DNA of 64,000 bases from Rhodococcus gordoniae (GTDB lineage: Bacteria; Actinomycetota; Actinomycetes; Mycobacteriales; Mycobacteriaceae). Shown here piece by piece: positions 38,068 through 49,492 of this stretch (positions are counted from its first letter, which is position 1; each line of letters starts with the position of its first letter). The notes beneath the pieces are model-generated. The model was given only the letters and a program-made list of their open reading frames with translations, was not told the origin of the DNA and ran no database searches. The position numbers and the translations under genes were made by a program. The stretch is from assembly GCF_001646655.1 (NCBI RefSeq), contig NZ_LPZN01000065.1, positions 1 through 64,000 of the forward strand, in the 5' to 3' direction.

Positions 38068-39852
38068 TCAGCCCGGCAGGACGGGAATCGCGGCCATCCC
38101 GGCGAGGCCGGGCACCTCCCGCCAGTACCGGTCGCCGGCGGGGTCGCGGTTGTTGAGCTGGAAGACCGTCCGGGAATCCGCGACGAACTCGCTCGCCGTG
38201 GACGCCTCGACCGCCACCACCGGGGGCGTGAGATTGCGGCTCGGCAGTGCGTCGATGCGTGAGCCGTCCACCGCGACCTGCACGACGGGCACGTCGGCCG
38301 ACGCGCGGGAGACGACGATCGTGTCGGCCGTGCTCCAGTCCAGGGCGAGCGCGGGACCACCGAGACCGAAGCCGATCTCGCGCGGATTGGTGAGCGAGTA
38401 CTCGCCGGTCGTGGTCGGCACGACGGTCGCGACGAAGACCCGCCCGTCGATGATCATGGCGGCGCGGACACCGTCGCGCGACAGGCGCAGTTCGGTGATG
38501 CGGCCGCCGAGACCGCGGACCGCGCCCGCCTCCACCCCGACGACGGTGACCCGCCCGGTGCCGGGTTCGCGCACCGCGCGCACCACCGAGGTCCCGTTGA
38601 CGACCGCCCACACCGAATTGTTGTTGGGCGACCAGGACGGCCGGGTGATCGACTCGCCGTCGACCGCCGGCTCGGCACCGCCCTCGCTGTAGGCCCCCAC
38701 CATGAGTTGCACGGCCGGTTCCGGTGCCGGTTTGCCGGTGTTCTCGACTGCGGCGACGAGCTCTCCGTCCAGCGACAGGGCGACCGACTGCAGGTCGTCG
38801 GACGCACCGAAGAAGCTGCGTACGGGGGTCACACCCGTCTCTGCGACGCTCACCAGCGCGCCGTCGAGCAGCGCGTGCAGACCCACCGTCACGCTCGACG
38901 CGGCGAGGGGGTTCATCGACGCCACGTCCGCGGTGGTCCACCCGTTCGGGAAGCGTTCGTCGAGCGGCTGGCCGTCGGCGAGGAGCTGGTACGGGCCGCT
39001 GATGTCGGCATTGGCGAGGGTCCAGATCACCTGTGCGGCGAGCAGTTCGCGATCCTGCCGCCCCATCGAGCCGACCCCCTGGAAGTCGATGCGGATGCCG
39101 CCGAGCCCGACGCCCACGTCGGTCGTGCGGCCGTCGGCCTTCGTCACCGATCCGATGACGGTGACGTCCTCGAGCAGATTCTTGACCGCAGGTGCCAGGA
39201 CCTGCTTCGGGCCCTCGACGAGCAACCCCATCAGCTGGGAGGCCGTCTGCTCGGGTGTGCCCGTGATCCAGCGCGGATCCGGGACGACGGCGTTGCCCGT
39301 CGGGTCGAGGAAGTACAGCGAGCGCCGCTGATAGGTGTTGAGGAAACGGGGGCGGTCCATGATGACGCCGGCCGGCAGCCGGTCGATGCGCCACTCCCCG
39401 TCGGTGCGGACGAGTGAGAACCGCGCCTCGAACTCCCCGTCGGCGGGGCGGTAGATGCCGCCCTCCTCGAGAAAGCCGACGGTACTCGCCCGCACCACAT
39501 AGGTGGCGCTGTCGCCGTCGCGTTCCTCGACGAGGACGTCGACCTTGTCGACGATCGTCGCGCTCGCGGCGTCGTCCCAGGTGTCGGACATCGTGGGCGT
39601 GAGGAACTGGCGGGCCGCGCGATGGCGGTTGGTCGGATCGGTGCTGGCCTGCAGGAAGTCGCGCAGGAGCAGATCGGGTTCGCGACCCGGCACCGGTGCG
39701 GCGACCTCCGTGGTCGAGGGACCGCGTTCGAGGGTTCCGATGGCCTGCGGGGAGGACGAATCGGGCAGCGTGGCACATCCCGACAACACGAGTCCGGCCA
39801 CCGTCAGGAGGACGACGAGCACGCCCGCTGCACGCGGAGTCGAGCGGCTCAT
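38068..39852 (-). CDS. lpqB: Lipoprotein LpqB
   Basis: LpqB is the extracytoplasmic lipoprotein partner of MtrB and modulates its signalling. The signal peptide ends in the lipobox LSGC with Cys26. The mature part has an NTF2-like/GerMN region (about 50-290, with [19 protein letters not shown] and [14 protein letters not shown]) and a C-terminal beta-propeller (TGLH-type [13 protein letters not shown] to the end). The 594-residue length matches mycobacterial LpqB. The ATG overlaps the mtrB stop as ATGA. It shows the order mtrA, mtrB, lpqB that is constant in actinobacteria. Confidence 0.95.
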   Translation of the reverse strand: MSRSTPRAAGVLVVLLTVAGLVLSGCATLPDSSSPQAIGTLERGPSTTEVAAPVPGREPDLLLRDFLQASTDPTNRHRAARQFLTPTMSDTWDDAASATIVDKVDVLVEERDGDSATYVVRASTVGFLEEGGIYRPADGEFEARFSLVRTDGEWRIDRLPAGVIMDRPRFLNTYQRRSLYFLDPTGNAVVPDPRWITGTPEQTASQLMGLLVEGPKQVLAPAVKNLLEDVTVIGSVTKADGRTTDVGVGLGGIRIDFQGVGSMGRQDRELLAAQVIWTLANADISGPYQLLADGQPLDERFPNGWTTADVASMNPLAASSVTVGLHALLDGALVSVAETGVTPVRSFFGASDDLQSVALSLDGELVAAVENTGKPAPEPAVQLMVGAYSEGGAEPAVDGESITRPSWSPNNNSVWAVVNGTSVVRAVREPGTGRVTVVGVEAGAVRGLGGRITELRLSRDGVRAAMIIDGRVFVATVVPTTTGEYSLTNPREIGFGLGGPALALDWSTADTIVVSRASADVPVVQVAVDGSRIDALPSRNLTPPVVAVEASTASEFVADSRTVFQLNNRDPAGDRYWREVPGLAGMAAIPVLPG

Positions 39853-41570
39853 GTACTGGCTCCTTCGGACGGCGTGCTCGCAGGGTCGGTCGGGGACTCT
39901 CCGGTCGACGGCTGCTCCGGGGTGTCGTCGTCCGGTGGGGGCTTGCCCTGCACGGCCTTCGCGGCGCCGGGCACGAGAGGGAGGGGGCTGCGACCCACTT
40001 TACGTCCGCGTTCGCGGGGCAGGGTCAGCCGGAAGCTGGCACCTCGTCCCGGTTCGCCCCATGCCTCGAGTTTGCCGTTGTGCAGGTTTGCGTCCTCGAC
40101 GCTGATGGCGAGTCCGAGACCGGTGCCACCGGAACGCCGGACCCGCGACGGATCCGAACGCCAGAACCGGTTGAAGACGAGCTTCTCCTCCCCCGGTCGC
40201 AGACCCACACCCTGATCGCGCACGACGAAGGCCGCGGCGGTGTCGTCGGCGCGCAGCCGCAGCAGGATCGGTTTGCCCTCACCGTGATCGATCGCGTTGG
40301 CGAGGAGGTTCCGCAGGATGCGTTCGACACGACGCGGATCGACGTCGGCCTCGACGGGTTCGTCCGGCATGTCGACGATGAGTTCGGTCGCGGTCTCGCG
40401 GGCCAGGTGACGCACGGTCGAGACGGCGGCACGCGCACACATCCGCAGGTCGAGACGCTCGGAGGCGAGCTCGGCGACACCGGCGTCGTGCCGGCTGATC
40501 TCGAGCAGGTCGTTGAGCAGACTCTCGAAGCGGTCGAGTTCGGCGACGAGCAGTTCGGAGGACCGTTTGAGGACGGGGTCGAGGTCGTCGCTGCCGTCGT
40601 GGATGAGGTCGGCGGCCATGCGTACCGTCGTCAGCGGGGTGCGCAGTTCGTGGCTCACGTCGGAGGTGAACCGCTTCTGCAGGTTGCCGTACTCCTCGAG
40701 CTGGGTGATCTGGCGCGACAGGCTCTCGGCCATCTCGTTGAACGACATCGCGAGCCGGGCCATGTCGTCCTCGCCGCGGACCGGCATGCGTTCCTTGAGC
40801 CGCCCGTCCGCGAAGCGCACGGCGATCCGGGAGGCCGACCGGATGGGCAGCACGACCTGCCGGGCGACGATCATGGAGATCGCCGCCAGCAGGACGAGCA
40901 GAACCACGGCACCGACGAGCAGGGTGCCGCGGACGAGGGCGAGGGTGCGTTCCTCACCGCCGAGCGGGAAGACGAGATACAGCTCGAGCGTCGAGATGTC
41001 GGAATCGGTGGGACTGCCCATGATCAGGGCCGGCCCGGTGTAGCCCTCGGGATCGGCGACGGTCGCGAACTGGTAGGCGATCTGCCCGTTCTGGACGAAG
41101 GCGCGCAGGTTCTGCGGGATCTGGTCGGCGGGCCCGCTCGAGGTGGGGGCCCGCGGACCGTCACCGGGGACGATGAGGACGGGGTCGAAGGTTCCGGCGA
41201 CGCCGGTGTCCTGTCCCCCGTCGCTGCCGCGGCTGGTGAGGATCGCCGCGGCACCGTCGAGACGGACCGCGAGCGAGCCCGAGTCGTCGGCGCCCGCGAG
41301 CTGTCCCTCGACCAGCGCGCGCGAGCGATCCATCTCCTCGGTCGCGGCATCGATCTTCACTTCGAGCAGACGGTCGGTGATCTGGCTCGTGAGTACCACT
41401 CCGAGCACGAACATGACGATCAGCGACAGCGTGAGGGTCGAGGTCACGACCCGCAGCTGCAGCGATCGTCGCCAGGTGTGCGCGAGTCGGCTGCTCATCG
41501 ACCGCGACCACCTCACCAGCGGCAGCGTCCTACGCGTGATACGCCGCCGAAGCCGGTAGGTTCGGATCAC
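39849..41570 (-). CDS. mtrB: Two-component sensor histidine kinase MtrB
   Basis: MtrB phosphorylates MtrA and coordinates cell wall and division genes. The 573-residue protein has two membrane helices (about 45-63 and 213-236) around an extracellular domain. A HAMP linker ([20 protein letters not shown]) follows, then the HisKA box [16 protein letters not shown] with His307. The ATPase part carries [31 protein letters not shown] and [11 protein letters not shown] Pro/Ala-rich cytoplasmic tail follows. The GTG start overlaps the mtrA stop by four bases; an ATG 24 codons in is an alternative. The lipoprotein LpqB is next. Confidence 0.96.
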   Translation of the reverse strand: MIRTYRLRRRITRRTLPLVRWSRSMSSRLAHTWRRSLQLRVVTSTLTLSLIVMFVLGVVLTSQITDRLLEVKIDAATEEMDRSRALVEGQLAGADDSGSLAVRLDGAAAILTSRGSDGGQDTGVAGTFDPVLIVPGDGPRAPTSSGPADQIPQNLRAFVQNGQIAYQFATVADPEGYTGPALIMGSPTDSDISTLELYLVFPLGGEERTLALVRGTLLVGAVVLLVLLAAISMIVARQVVLPIRSASRIAVRFADGRLKERMPVRGEDDMARLAMSFNEMAESLSRQITQLEEYGNLQKRFTSDVSHELRTPLTTVRMAADLIHDGSDDLDPVLKRSSELLVAELDRFESLLNDLLEISRHDAGVAELASERLDLRMCARAAVSTVRHLARETATELIVDMPDEPVEADVDPRRVERILRNLLANAIDHGEGKPILLRLRADDTAAAFVVRDQGVGLRPGEEKLVFNRFWRSDPSRVRRSGGTGLGLAISVEDANLHNGKLEAWGEPGRGASFRLTLPRERGRKVGRSPLPLVPGAAKAVQGKPPPDDDTPEQPSTGESPTDPASTPSEGAST

Positions 41571-42244
41571 GGCGGTCCGGCCTTGTAGCCGACCCCCCGC
41601 ACCGTGAGCACCGCCTCGGGATTCTCGGGATCCTTCTCGACCTTCGCGCGCAAGCGCTGGACGTGGACGTTCACGAGCCGGGTGTCGGCGGCATGCCGGT
41701 AACCCCAGACCTGTTCGAGCAGGACCTCACGGGTGAACACCTGGCGCGGCTTGCGCGCGAGGGCCACGAGCAGGTCGAACTCGAGAGGCGTGAGCGAGAT
41801 CGCCTCGTCGCCGCGGGTGACCTTGTGGGCGGGGACGTCGATGGTGATGTCACCGATCGTCAGGACCTCGGCCGGTTCCTGCTCGGTGCGGCGCAGACGG
41901 GCCCGCACGCGTGCGACGAGTTCCTTCGGCTTGAACGGCTTGACGATGTAGTCGTCGGCGCCGGATTCGAGGCCGAGGACGACGTCGACCGTGTCGGACT
42001 TGGCGGTGAGCATCACGATCGGCACACCCGAATCCGCGCGGAGCACGCGGCAGACGTCGATGCCGTTCATGCCGGGGAGCATGAGATCGAGCAGGACGAG
42101 GTCGGGCCGGATCTCACGCACGGCACCGAGCGCCTGCGTGCCGTCCCCCACCACGAACGGTTCGAATCCCTCGCCGCGCAGCACGATCGTGAGCATCTCG
42201 GCCAGCGCGGTGTCGTCGTCGACTACCAGAATCCTCGGCTTCAT
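41567..42244 (-). CDS. mtrA: DNA-binding response regulator MtrA
   Basis: MtrA is an essential OmpR-type response regulator that controls peptidoglycan hydrolase genes and, in mycobacteria, links to oriC and dnaA. The receiver domain has the acidic pair DD at 10-11, the phosphorylated Asp53 in [12 protein letters not shown] and IVMLTAKSD. The winged helix (about 130-225) shows [20 protein letters not shown] and [14 protein letters not shown]. The 225-residue length matches M. tuberculosis MtrA. Its ATG lies five bases after the tmk stop. Confidence 0.97.
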   Translation of the reverse strand: MKPRILVVDDDTALAEMLTIVLRGEGFEPFVVGDGTQALGAVREIRPDLVLLDLMLPGMNGIDVCRVLRADSGVPIVMLTAKSDTVDVVLGLESGADDYIVKPFKPKELVARVRARLRRTEQEPAEVLTIGDITIDVPAHKVTRGDEAISLTPLEFDLLVALARKPRQVFTREVLLEQVWGYRHAADTRLVNVHVQRLRAKVEKDPENPEAVLTVRGVGYKAGPP

Positions 42245-42249
42245 AGCCT

Positions 42250-42915
42250 CTATCGTGTCACCCCTTCACCGTCGTGAAGCAGATTTGAGATGTGAACGGC
42301 GAGTTGTGGCGCGGAGGTCTGCGGGCCCGCGACCTCCCACGGAGACATCCACTGCTGCTGCGCGAGCCCGTCGTACACCGCACCCGTGCGTTCCTGTAGA
42401 CCGCCGTCACGCTCGTAGGCGTCGCGGTCGCGGTCCGTCTCGGTCGCAGCGCGGTGACGGGCGCGCTCCGCGGCCAGTTCGACGGGAACGCGGAGCAGCA
42501 CCTGCAGATCGGGTACCGGAAGCCCGAATCGTTCGAACTCGAGCCGGCGGATCCACTCCACCGCCGGGCCGGTCGCGTCCTCGTTCCGGCGCGCCGCGGT
42601 GTACGCGGCGTTGGACGCGACGTACCGGTCGAGCAGCACGATGTCGTTGTCGGCGAGCAGTTTCCGCAGTTCGTCGGCCGCATCACGACGGTCGAGGGCC
42701 CACAGCAGGGCCATCGCCTCGACGCTCGAGGCGGTGTCGCCGTGGTGCCCGCGCAACGCCTCCGCGCCCAGATCGGCGTGGATCGACTTCCCGTAACGCG
42801 GGAAGGCCAGCGTCGCGACCTTCCGTCCGGCCTCGCGCCAGGTCTCGACGAGACCGGCGGACAACGTCCGTTTGCCGGCCCCGTCGAGACCTTCGACGAC
42901 GATCAGATCACTCAT
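42250..42915 (-). CDS. tmk: Thymidylate kinase
   Basis: Tmk phosphorylates dTMP to dTDP for DNA synthesis. The 221-residue protein has the P-loop GLDGAGKRTLSAGL at 9-22. It also has LLDRYVASNAAYTAAR (the DRY/H motif) near 95 and PDLQVLLRVPVELAAERA near 135. The P-loop has arginine where most bacterial enzymes have the catalytic GKST/GKTT, as in mycobacterial Tmk. It precedes mtrA by five bases, so nucleotide and cell-wall signalling genes share a transcript, as in M. tuberculosis Rv3247c-Rv3246c. Confidence 0.93.
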   Translation of the reverse strand: MSDLIVVEGLDGAGKRTLSAGLVETWREAGRKVATLAFPRYGKSIHADLGAEALRGHHGDTASSVEAMALLWALDRRDAADELRKLLADNDIVLLDRYVASNAAYTAARRNEDATGPAVEWIRRLEFERFGLPVPDLQVLLRVPVELAAERARHRAATETDRDRDAYERDGGLQERTGAVYDGLAQQQWMSPWEVAGPQTSAPQLAVHISNLLHDGEGVTR

Positions 42916-42946
42916 GCGCTCCGCGTTTCCCGTCGAGTGCCCGGGA

Positions 42947-44416
<1,470 letters not shown>

Positions 44417-44529
44417 GTGCAGATGCCTCTTCCTGTCGGCAGACAATGGTGGTTCCAGGCTATACAACCTGAGCAAGGATCGACCGAGCAGATCGTCCAC
44501 CGACGGTTCCGCCCCGGCCGACCGGCCGG

Positions 44530-45156
44530 TCAGCCGCGGACGGCGGCCCGTTCGACGAACGGCACGAGCAGATCGGCGAGGTCGGCGGCGACGTCGCGCC
44601 CCGAAGCCGGAGGCATGGAGACGAAACTCAGCGCCACCCGCACGACGGCCCGCGCCAGGATCCCGGCGTCGGATTCGGACGCCGCGATCCAGCTGTGATG
44701 GAAGGTCTCGGTGAGGCGGCCCGCGCCCCGCTCGAGGATGGGGGCGGCGTCGGTGGTGATCAACCGCAGCAGGTCGGGCTTGGCCTCACCGCTCAGCAGC
44801 GACTGCACGAGGGGGTCGGCGGCGGAGGCCTCGAAGAAGAACGCGAAGCCGTCGACGAGCGCGGCGCGCGCATCCCCGACGTGCGCGTACACCGAATCGG
44901 CCACGGCGTCGACGAACTCGTCGACCAGCCGCAGCGCGTAGCCCTGCGCCAGGCCCTGCCGGGAAGAGAATTCCTTGTAGAGGGTCTGCCGGCTGATGCC
45001 GGCGGTCCGGGCGACGTCGCTCATCGTGACGGCCGACCAGTCGCGTTCGAGCAGCAGCTCCCGCATGGCGTCGAGGATCGTCGAGCGCAACAGCACCCGA
45101 CTGGCCTCGTGGAAGGGAACCCGCGCGTTCGGCATGGGAGGAACGCTCTCACGCAC
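44530..45156 (-). CDS. TetR family regulator of the alkane hydroxylase cluster (AlkU-like)
   Basis: This TetR protein has a helix-turn-helix at about residues 25-65 ([19 protein letters not shown], then [19 protein letters not shown]) and a helical ligand domain of about 140 residues. It lies last in the alkB-rubA-rubB-tetR series, matching alkU of rhodococci and Rv3249c of M. tuberculosis. It probably controls alkane hydroxylation genes, perhaps responding to fatty acids; that is inference. The start is uncertain: GTG at 45156 or TTG at 45171, neither with a strong ribosome binding site. Confidence 0.88.
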   Translation of the reverse strand: MRESVPPMPNARVPFHEASRVLLRSTILDAMRELLLERDWSAVTMSDVARTAGISRQTLYKEFSSRQGLAQGYALRLVDEFVDAVADSVYAHVGDARAALVDGFAFFFEASAADPLVQSLLSGEAKPDLLRLITTDAAPILERGAGRLTETFHHSWIAASESDAGILARAVVRVALSFVSMPPASGRDVAADLADLLVPFVERAAVRG

Positions 45157-45219
45157 GGATGTGCTCGTCAAAGCAACGCGAACCGTGATCCACCGTGCTG
45201 TGATTCACCGCACAGGGGT

Positions 45220-45405
45220 TCACCGGCGGACGATCTCCACCATCTCGAAGTCGGCCTTGGCAGCACCGCAGTCCGGGCAGGACCAGTCGTCGGGGATGTC
45301 CTCCCACCGGGTGCCGGGCTCGATGCCCTCGTCGGGCCATCCCTCGGCCTCGTCGTATTCGAAACCGCACACCAGACAACGGAACAAGCGGTAATCGGTA
45401 CTCAC
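45220..45405 (-). CDS. rubB: Rubredoxin RubB
   Basis: This 61-residue rubredoxin carries electrons to alkane hydroxylase. Its iron is bound by [18 protein letters not shown] and [15 protein letters not shown], the two CxxCG loops. The AlkG2-type spacing and the absence of an insertion suggest it is the active donor; in rhodococci the second rubredoxin of the pair can replace AlkG2. Its GTG start overlaps the rubA stop by four bases. It follows rubA and precedes the TetR gene. Confidence 0.93.
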   Translation of the reverse strand: MSTDYRLFRCLVCGFEYDEAEGWPDEGIEPGTRWEDIPDDWSCPDCGAAKADFEMVEIVRR

Positions 45406-45575
45406 GGGGTGTACTCCTCGAAATCGATCTTCTCCCGGACTCCGCAGTCGGGGCACGGCCAGTCGTCCGGCACCTCGGACCACGCGGTGCCGGGCGGGAA
45501 ACCCTCCCGCGGGGCGCCGGCACTCTCGTCGTAGGTGAATTCGCAGACGGGACAACGGTAGGACGCCACGATCAC
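45402..45575 (-). CDS. rubA: Rubredoxin RubA
   Basis: This 57-residue rubredoxin binds iron through [13 protein letters not shown] and [12 protein letters not shown]. It differs from RubB in the first loop (CxxCE rather than CxxCG), a feature of the AlkG1 group, whose exact role is less clear than that of AlkG2. The GTG at 45575 overlaps the alkB stop (GTGA), and its own stop overlaps rubB, so alkB, rubA and rubB are translated as a coupled set. Confidence 0.92.
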   Translation of the reverse strand: MIVASYRCPVCEFTYDESAGAPREGFPPGTAWSEVPDDWPCPDCGVREKIDFEEYTP

Positions 45576-46816
45576 TTCCCTTCCGCGGCAGCGTGATCCA
45601 CTACTCCGTAGCGGGCGAGGATCTTCTCGCGGCGACGCGGCTCGATGTTCGCGCGGGTGATGTCGCCGTCGTAGTGGTCGAGCACACGATGATCCATGAC
45701 CTTGCGCCACAACGGTGGGATGTAGGCGAGGGTGATCATCGTCGCGTAGCCGGCCGGCAACTGCGGCGAGACCTCCATGCTTCGCAGGGTCTGGTAGCGC
45801 CGGGTGGGATTGGCGTGATGGTCGCTGTGCCGCTGCAGGTGGTAGAGGAAGATGTTCGTCACCAGATGGTCGCTGTTCCAGCTGTGCGCGGGCGAGCAGC
45901 GTTCGTAACGCCCCTTACCGGTCTTCTGCCGGAGCAGGCCGTAGTGCTCGAGATAGTTCACGACCTCGAGCAGCGAGAAGCCGAAGATCGCCTGGATCAC
46001 GAGATACGGCGCGATGGAGAGACCGAAGACGCCGAGGAGCACCGCGTACAGGGCGACGGAGATCGCCCACGCGCTGAGGACGTCGTTGTGCACGCTCCAC
46101 ACCGGCTTGCCGAGCCGTTCGAGGCGGGCCCGCTCGAGACGCCATGCCGAACGCAGACTGCCGACCACGCTGCGCGGCAGGAAACGCCAGAAGCTCTCCC
46201 CGAACCGCGCCGAGGCGGGATCCTCCGGAGTCGCGACGCGCACATGATGCCCGCGATTGTGCTCGATGTAGAAGTGGCCGTAGAAGGCGGGGGCGAGAGC
46301 CCACTTCGACAGGCGCCGTTCGAATTCGACCTTCTTGTGACCGAGCTCGTGCGCCGTGTTGATCCCGATGCCCGCGACCACGCCGACCGAGATGGCAAGA
46401 CCGATCTTCGACACCACGCCGAGGCCGCCGTCGATGCCGAGCCAGGACAGGTCGTCGGCCGACCACAGATAGCAGGCGAAGATCAGCGACGCGAACTGGA
46501 AGGGCAGATACAGGTAGGTGCAGTAGCGGTAGAAGCGGTCGTTCTCGAGTTGTTCGAACAACTCGTCGGGAGGGTTCTCCCCGTCGGGCCCGACGAACAG
46601 GTCGAGCAACGGTACGAGGACGTAGATCAGCAGTGGGCCGATCCACCACAGGACCGGGGTGACACTCTGCAGTCCGAGCTGGTTACCGCCCCACACCAGC
46701 GCGGTGGCGACGAACAGGGCCGTCGGAGGCACCAGCCCCAGAAGCCACAGATGGCGTTTGCGGTCGCGCCATGGGAGATCGGGCCGGGCCACCGAATCCG
46801 CCGATGCCGTACTCAT
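45572..46816 (-). CDS. alkB: Alkane 1-monooxygenase AlkB
   Basis: AlkB hydroxylates medium- and long-chain n-alkanes at the terminal carbon with a membrane di-iron centre. The 414-residue protein has about six membrane helices and the histidine boxes [32 protein letters not shown] and LQRHSDHHA in order. The last is the HYG-type alkB signature region. The ATG at 46816 has GAGGAGA upstream; the longer frame lacks one. Electrons come from RubA/RubB encoded next. The promoter region (46817-46966) contains two TCTAGA palindromes. It is a strong sign of hydrocarbon degradation. Confidence 0.96.
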   Translation of the reverse strand: MSTASADSVARPDLPWRDRKRHLWLLGLVPPTALFVATALVWGGNQLGLQSVTPVLWWIGPLLIYVLVPLLDLFVGPDGENPPDELFEQLENDRFYRYCTYLYLPFQFASLIFACYLWSADDLSWLGIDGGLGVVSKIGLAISVGVVAGIGINTAHELGHKKVEFERRLSKWALAPAFYGHFYIEHNRGHHVRVATPEDPASARFGESFWRFLPRSVVGSLRSAWRLERARLERLGKPVWSVHNDVLSAWAISVALYAVLLGVFGLSIAPYLVIQAIFGFSLLEVVNYLEHYGLLRQKTGKGRYERCSPAHSWNSDHLVTNIFLYHLQRHSDHHANPTRRYQTLRSMEVSPQLPAGYATMITLAYIPPLWRKVMDHRVLDHYDGDITRANIEPRRREKILARYGVVDHAAAEGK

Positions 46817-46891
46817 GTCGGGTCTCCTCATCACCGTCGATAACGCAGAGCACGCCAACCCTTTGGTGACGCACACCACTCATAGCTTGAC

Positions 46892-46920
46892 TCTAGAACG
46901 GTATTCGTCCGACGTCTAGA
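46892..46920. promoter_or_regulatory. Paired TCTAGA palindromes upstream of alkB
   Basis: TCTAGA occurs at 46892-46897 and 46915-46920, 17 bases apart, each next to a TTGAC sequence. They lie 76-104 bases before the alkB start in a relatively AT-rich stretch, and may bind the TetR regulator or mark the promoter. Confidence 0.5.
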
Positions 46921-46966
46921 CATTTGACCGAATTTGTAAATCTCGCGAGTGGTGGCGGGAAACGAC

Positions 46967-46994
46967 GAAGGCGAGCCCGTGCGGGCTCGCCTTC
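46967..46994. terminator. Hairpin terminator after manA
   Basis: A 12-bp perfect stem (GAAGGCGAGCCC with its complement) closes a 4-base loop. It lies 31 bases past the manA stop, between manA and the alkB promoter. Confidence 0.85.
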
Positions 46995-47024
46995 CGTTCG
47001 AATCGGTCCCGATCGGGACCCGGC

Positions 47025-48305
47025 TCAGGACTCGTCGACCACCGATGCCGACACCTCGCCGAGGCGGGCCCGGAAGACCTGCGTGTCCGCGGCACAACCG
47101 TGGACGGCCGGCCGCCGATCGCAGGCCGACAGCCACGCCGAGTCGCCGGGCTTCAGCGTCACCGACTCGCCCTCGCATTCGACCCGCACATCGCCCGCGG
47201 TGCACAACAGGATCTGGGGGCCGTCGGCACCGACCTCGAGGGCGTCGCCGGCGCCGAGGTCGATGCGCGACAACGCGAACTCCGGCGCCGGAGTGCGGTA
47301 GCGGCGTTCGGCCGGGCCGAGCTGCCCCGGATCGGTCGCTGCCGAGATCTCCGGGACGGCTTCGAGGATCGGCACCGACGCCGCGCCGAAGTCGAGCACG
47401 CGCAGCAGTTCGGGCACGTCCACGTGCTTGGGAGTGAGACCGCCGCGCAACACGTTGTCGGAATTCGCCATGATCTCGACGCCCATGCCGTGCAGATAGG
47501 CATGCAGATTTCCCGCGTCGAGATAGAGTCCCTCCCCCGGCTGCAGAGTGATGCGGTTGAGCAGCAGGGACGCCAGCACCCCGGCATCGCCCGGGTAGAA
47601 ATCCGCCAGCTGCAGAGCCGTACGCACCTCCGGAACGAAGTCGCGTTCACCGTCCCGGCCGGTGGCGAGATAGGTCACGCAGCCGTCGAGCACGCGCGGC
47701 AGCAGCGCCGCGAGAGCGGGCGGAGGCAACGTGATCCAGGTGGTGAACAGCGCCCGCAGACCACTCGAATCGGGTTGTCCCGCGAGCAGTCCCACATAGG
47801 GGTCGAGCTCCGGGACCGCCAGCGCCTCGAACAGCTCCACCGTCCGCTTCGGATCGCGGAAACCGGCGAGCGCCTCGAATCGCGTCAGCGCCACCACGAG
47901 TTCGGGCTTGTGGTTCGCGTCCTTGTAGTTGCGAACGGGCGAGTCGATCGGGATTCCCAGCGCTTCCTCGCGAGCGAACCCCTCGGCCGCCTGGCGGGCA
48001 CTGGGATGCGCCTGCAACGACAAGGGCTCCTCCGCTGCCAGGAGCTTGAGGAGGAAGGGCAGCCGGGGACCGAACGCCCCCACAGCGCGGTAGCCGAGAT
48101 GTCGCTGAGGCTCGGCCGACAGCAGATCGAGCAGCGAGTGCTCGTCGCCGTCCGAATCCACCAGCCTGGCAGGATCTGCCGGATGCGCACCGAGCCACAA
48201 CTCGGCCTCGGGGTGATGGGACGGCACAGTGCGGCCACGCAAGGTGGCGATCGCGGTTCGCGATCCCCACGCGTACGAGCGCACCGCACCTTCGAGTCGG
48301 TGCAC
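47025..48305 (-). CDS. manA: Mannose-6-phosphate isomerase, class I
   Basis: ManA interconverts fructose-6-phosphate and mannose-6-phosphate, feeding mannose for lipoglycans and glycolipids. The 426-residue protein has AELWLGAHPADPARL near residue 35, PFLLKLLAAEEPLSLQAHPS near 83, NYKDANHKPELVVALTRFEAL near 126, and LQPGEGLYLDAGNLHAYLHG near 255. These give the zinc ligands (His, Glu, His) of the cupin-type site. The GTG start shares one base with the stop of the SIS gene (TAGTG), so the two are closely coupled. It matches Rv3255c. Confidence 0.95.
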   Translation of the reverse strand: MHRLEGAVRSYAWGSRTAIATLRGRTVPSHHPEAELWLGAHPADPARLVDSDGDEHSLLDLLSAEPQRHLGYRAVGAFGPRLPFLLKLLAAEEPLSLQAHPSARQAAEGFAREEALGIPIDSPVRNYKDANHKPELVVALTRFEALAGFRDPKRTVELFEALAVPELDPYVGLLAGQPDSSGLRALFTTWITLPPPALAALLPRVLDGCVTYLATGRDGERDFVPEVRTALQLADFYPGDAGVLASLLLNRITLQPGEGLYLDAGNLHAYLHGMGVEIMANSDNVLRGGLTPKHVDVPELLRVLDFGAASVPILEAVPEISAATDPGQLGPAERRYRTPAPEFALSRIDLGAGDALEVGADGPQILLCTAGDVRVECEGESVTLKPGDSAWLSACDRRPAVHGCAADTQVFRARLGEVSASVVDES

Positions 48306-49390
48306 TATCTCCCCCCTGCCAATCCGAGATATGCAGCCGCCATCTCTGTGCGGACGGTCAACACTGCCACCTGTTCCAGCACGGTCGGCACCGTGCTCGA
48401 CTCGAATTCTCCGACCACGGACATCACTTCCACATCCGGTAGTGCCGCCGTCCTCCGCTGCGCCGCCGACCGGTCGGGGTCCGTGCTGAGCACGAACACC
48501 CGCGCCGGTGCGATCGGCGCCGGTCCGTCCAGTTCCTCGTCGTGGAAGAACGGGTCGTAGTTCTCACCGCTCGCGGTGACGACGGCCATGAGCCGATCGC
48601 GCGCGACCAGAACGTCGCCGAGCGCCGCGGCACCCGAGACCACCCCCGCCTCCTGCAGCAAGGATTCCGACGCGTGCCGGGCGAGCACCGTCGTCGCGGC
48701 GGAATCACCCGCGAACACCACTCGGCGCGATTGCATGCGCACCGCGAGCGACTTCGCAGGATTGTGGAAGACCTCGTTCTCCGGATGATTGCGCGCCGCT
48801 TCCTCGTCGGCCGTGTCGGCCACGTCGGCGAGCGGTGGCACACCGGCGATCCGCACGGCGCGCTGCAGCACACCGAGCACAGCGCAGAACACCGCGACGT
48901 GCCGGGCGAGCACGTACCGCGTCCGGACGCGGATCCGGGGCGGCAACGACATCGCGCGGCCGGCCGCGACCGCCCGCACCGGACCCTCGTCCGGCGCGTC
49001 GACGACGACCTCCGCGCTGCGCCGCAGTCCGGCGTCGATGCTGCGGGCCAATTCCGGATCGCCGGCATCGTTTCCCGAGACCACCACGACGTCGAGCGCA
49101 CCCACCCAGGGCGGGGTGGCCGGTGCGGCGACCAGCGGTACACCGGCCCGGTCCCCGAACAACGCGACGACCAGTTCGGCGGCCGATCGGGCGCGGGCAT
49201 CGGTGCCGACGAAGACGACACTGCGAGGATGCATGTCGGTGAGCCGACCGAGCACACCTTCGTCGACCGCCGCGGCGACCGCACGGATCTGGGCACCGCC
49301 GAGGGCCGCGCTCCTGAGGATGCCGTCGACATCGGCGGCGAGCAGACCGCCCGCATCGTCGAAGTCGAACAGCGGTGAGGGTGCCGTCAC
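48305..49390 (-). CDS. SIS-domain phosphosugar isomerase-like protein
   Basis: This 361-residue protein has two SIS-like lobes (VVFVGTDARARSAAELV near 55, and VVFAGDSAATTVLARHASESLL near 220) as in bifunctional phosphoglucose/phosphomannose isomerases. The second lobe has NEVFHNPAKSLAV, close to the catalytic Glu/His region of that group. It corresponds to M. tuberculosis Rv3256c between manA and manB. Its exact reaction is unknown; the context suggests mannose or glucose phosphate metabolism. The GTG at 49390 is preferred over the longer frame, which has a basic N-terminus. Confidence 0.82.
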   Translation of the reverse strand: MTAPSPLFDFDDAGGLLAADVDGILRSAALGGAQIRAVAAAVDEGVLGRLTDMHPRSVVFVGTDARARSAAELVVALFGDRAGVPLVAAPATPPWVGALDVVVVSGNDAGDPELARSIDAGLRRSAEVVVDAPDEGPVRAVAAGRAMSLPPRIRVRTRYVLARHVAVFCAVLGVLQRAVRIAGVPPLADVADTADEEAARNHPENEVFHNPAKSLAVRMQSRRVVFAGDSAATTVLARHASESLLQEAGVVSGAAALGDVLVARDRLMAVVTASGENYDPFFHDEELDGPAPIAPARVFVLSTDPDRSAAQRRTAALPDVEVMSVVGEFESSTVPTVLEQVAVLTVRTEMAAAYLGLAGGR

Positions 49391-49492
49391 GACCGCATCA
49401 CCTTCCTTCCGCCGCCGCGACCTCGGCGAGCCACCTGACCGAGCCCGGCACGCCATGCACCGGCACTTCGATTATTCCTGTTGTCCCTCCGT

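Noticed and set aside
44417-44529. S-adenosylhomocysteine riboswitch before ahcY
   Set aside because: The 113-base gap has no stem-loop pattern that I could fold into the known riboswitch.
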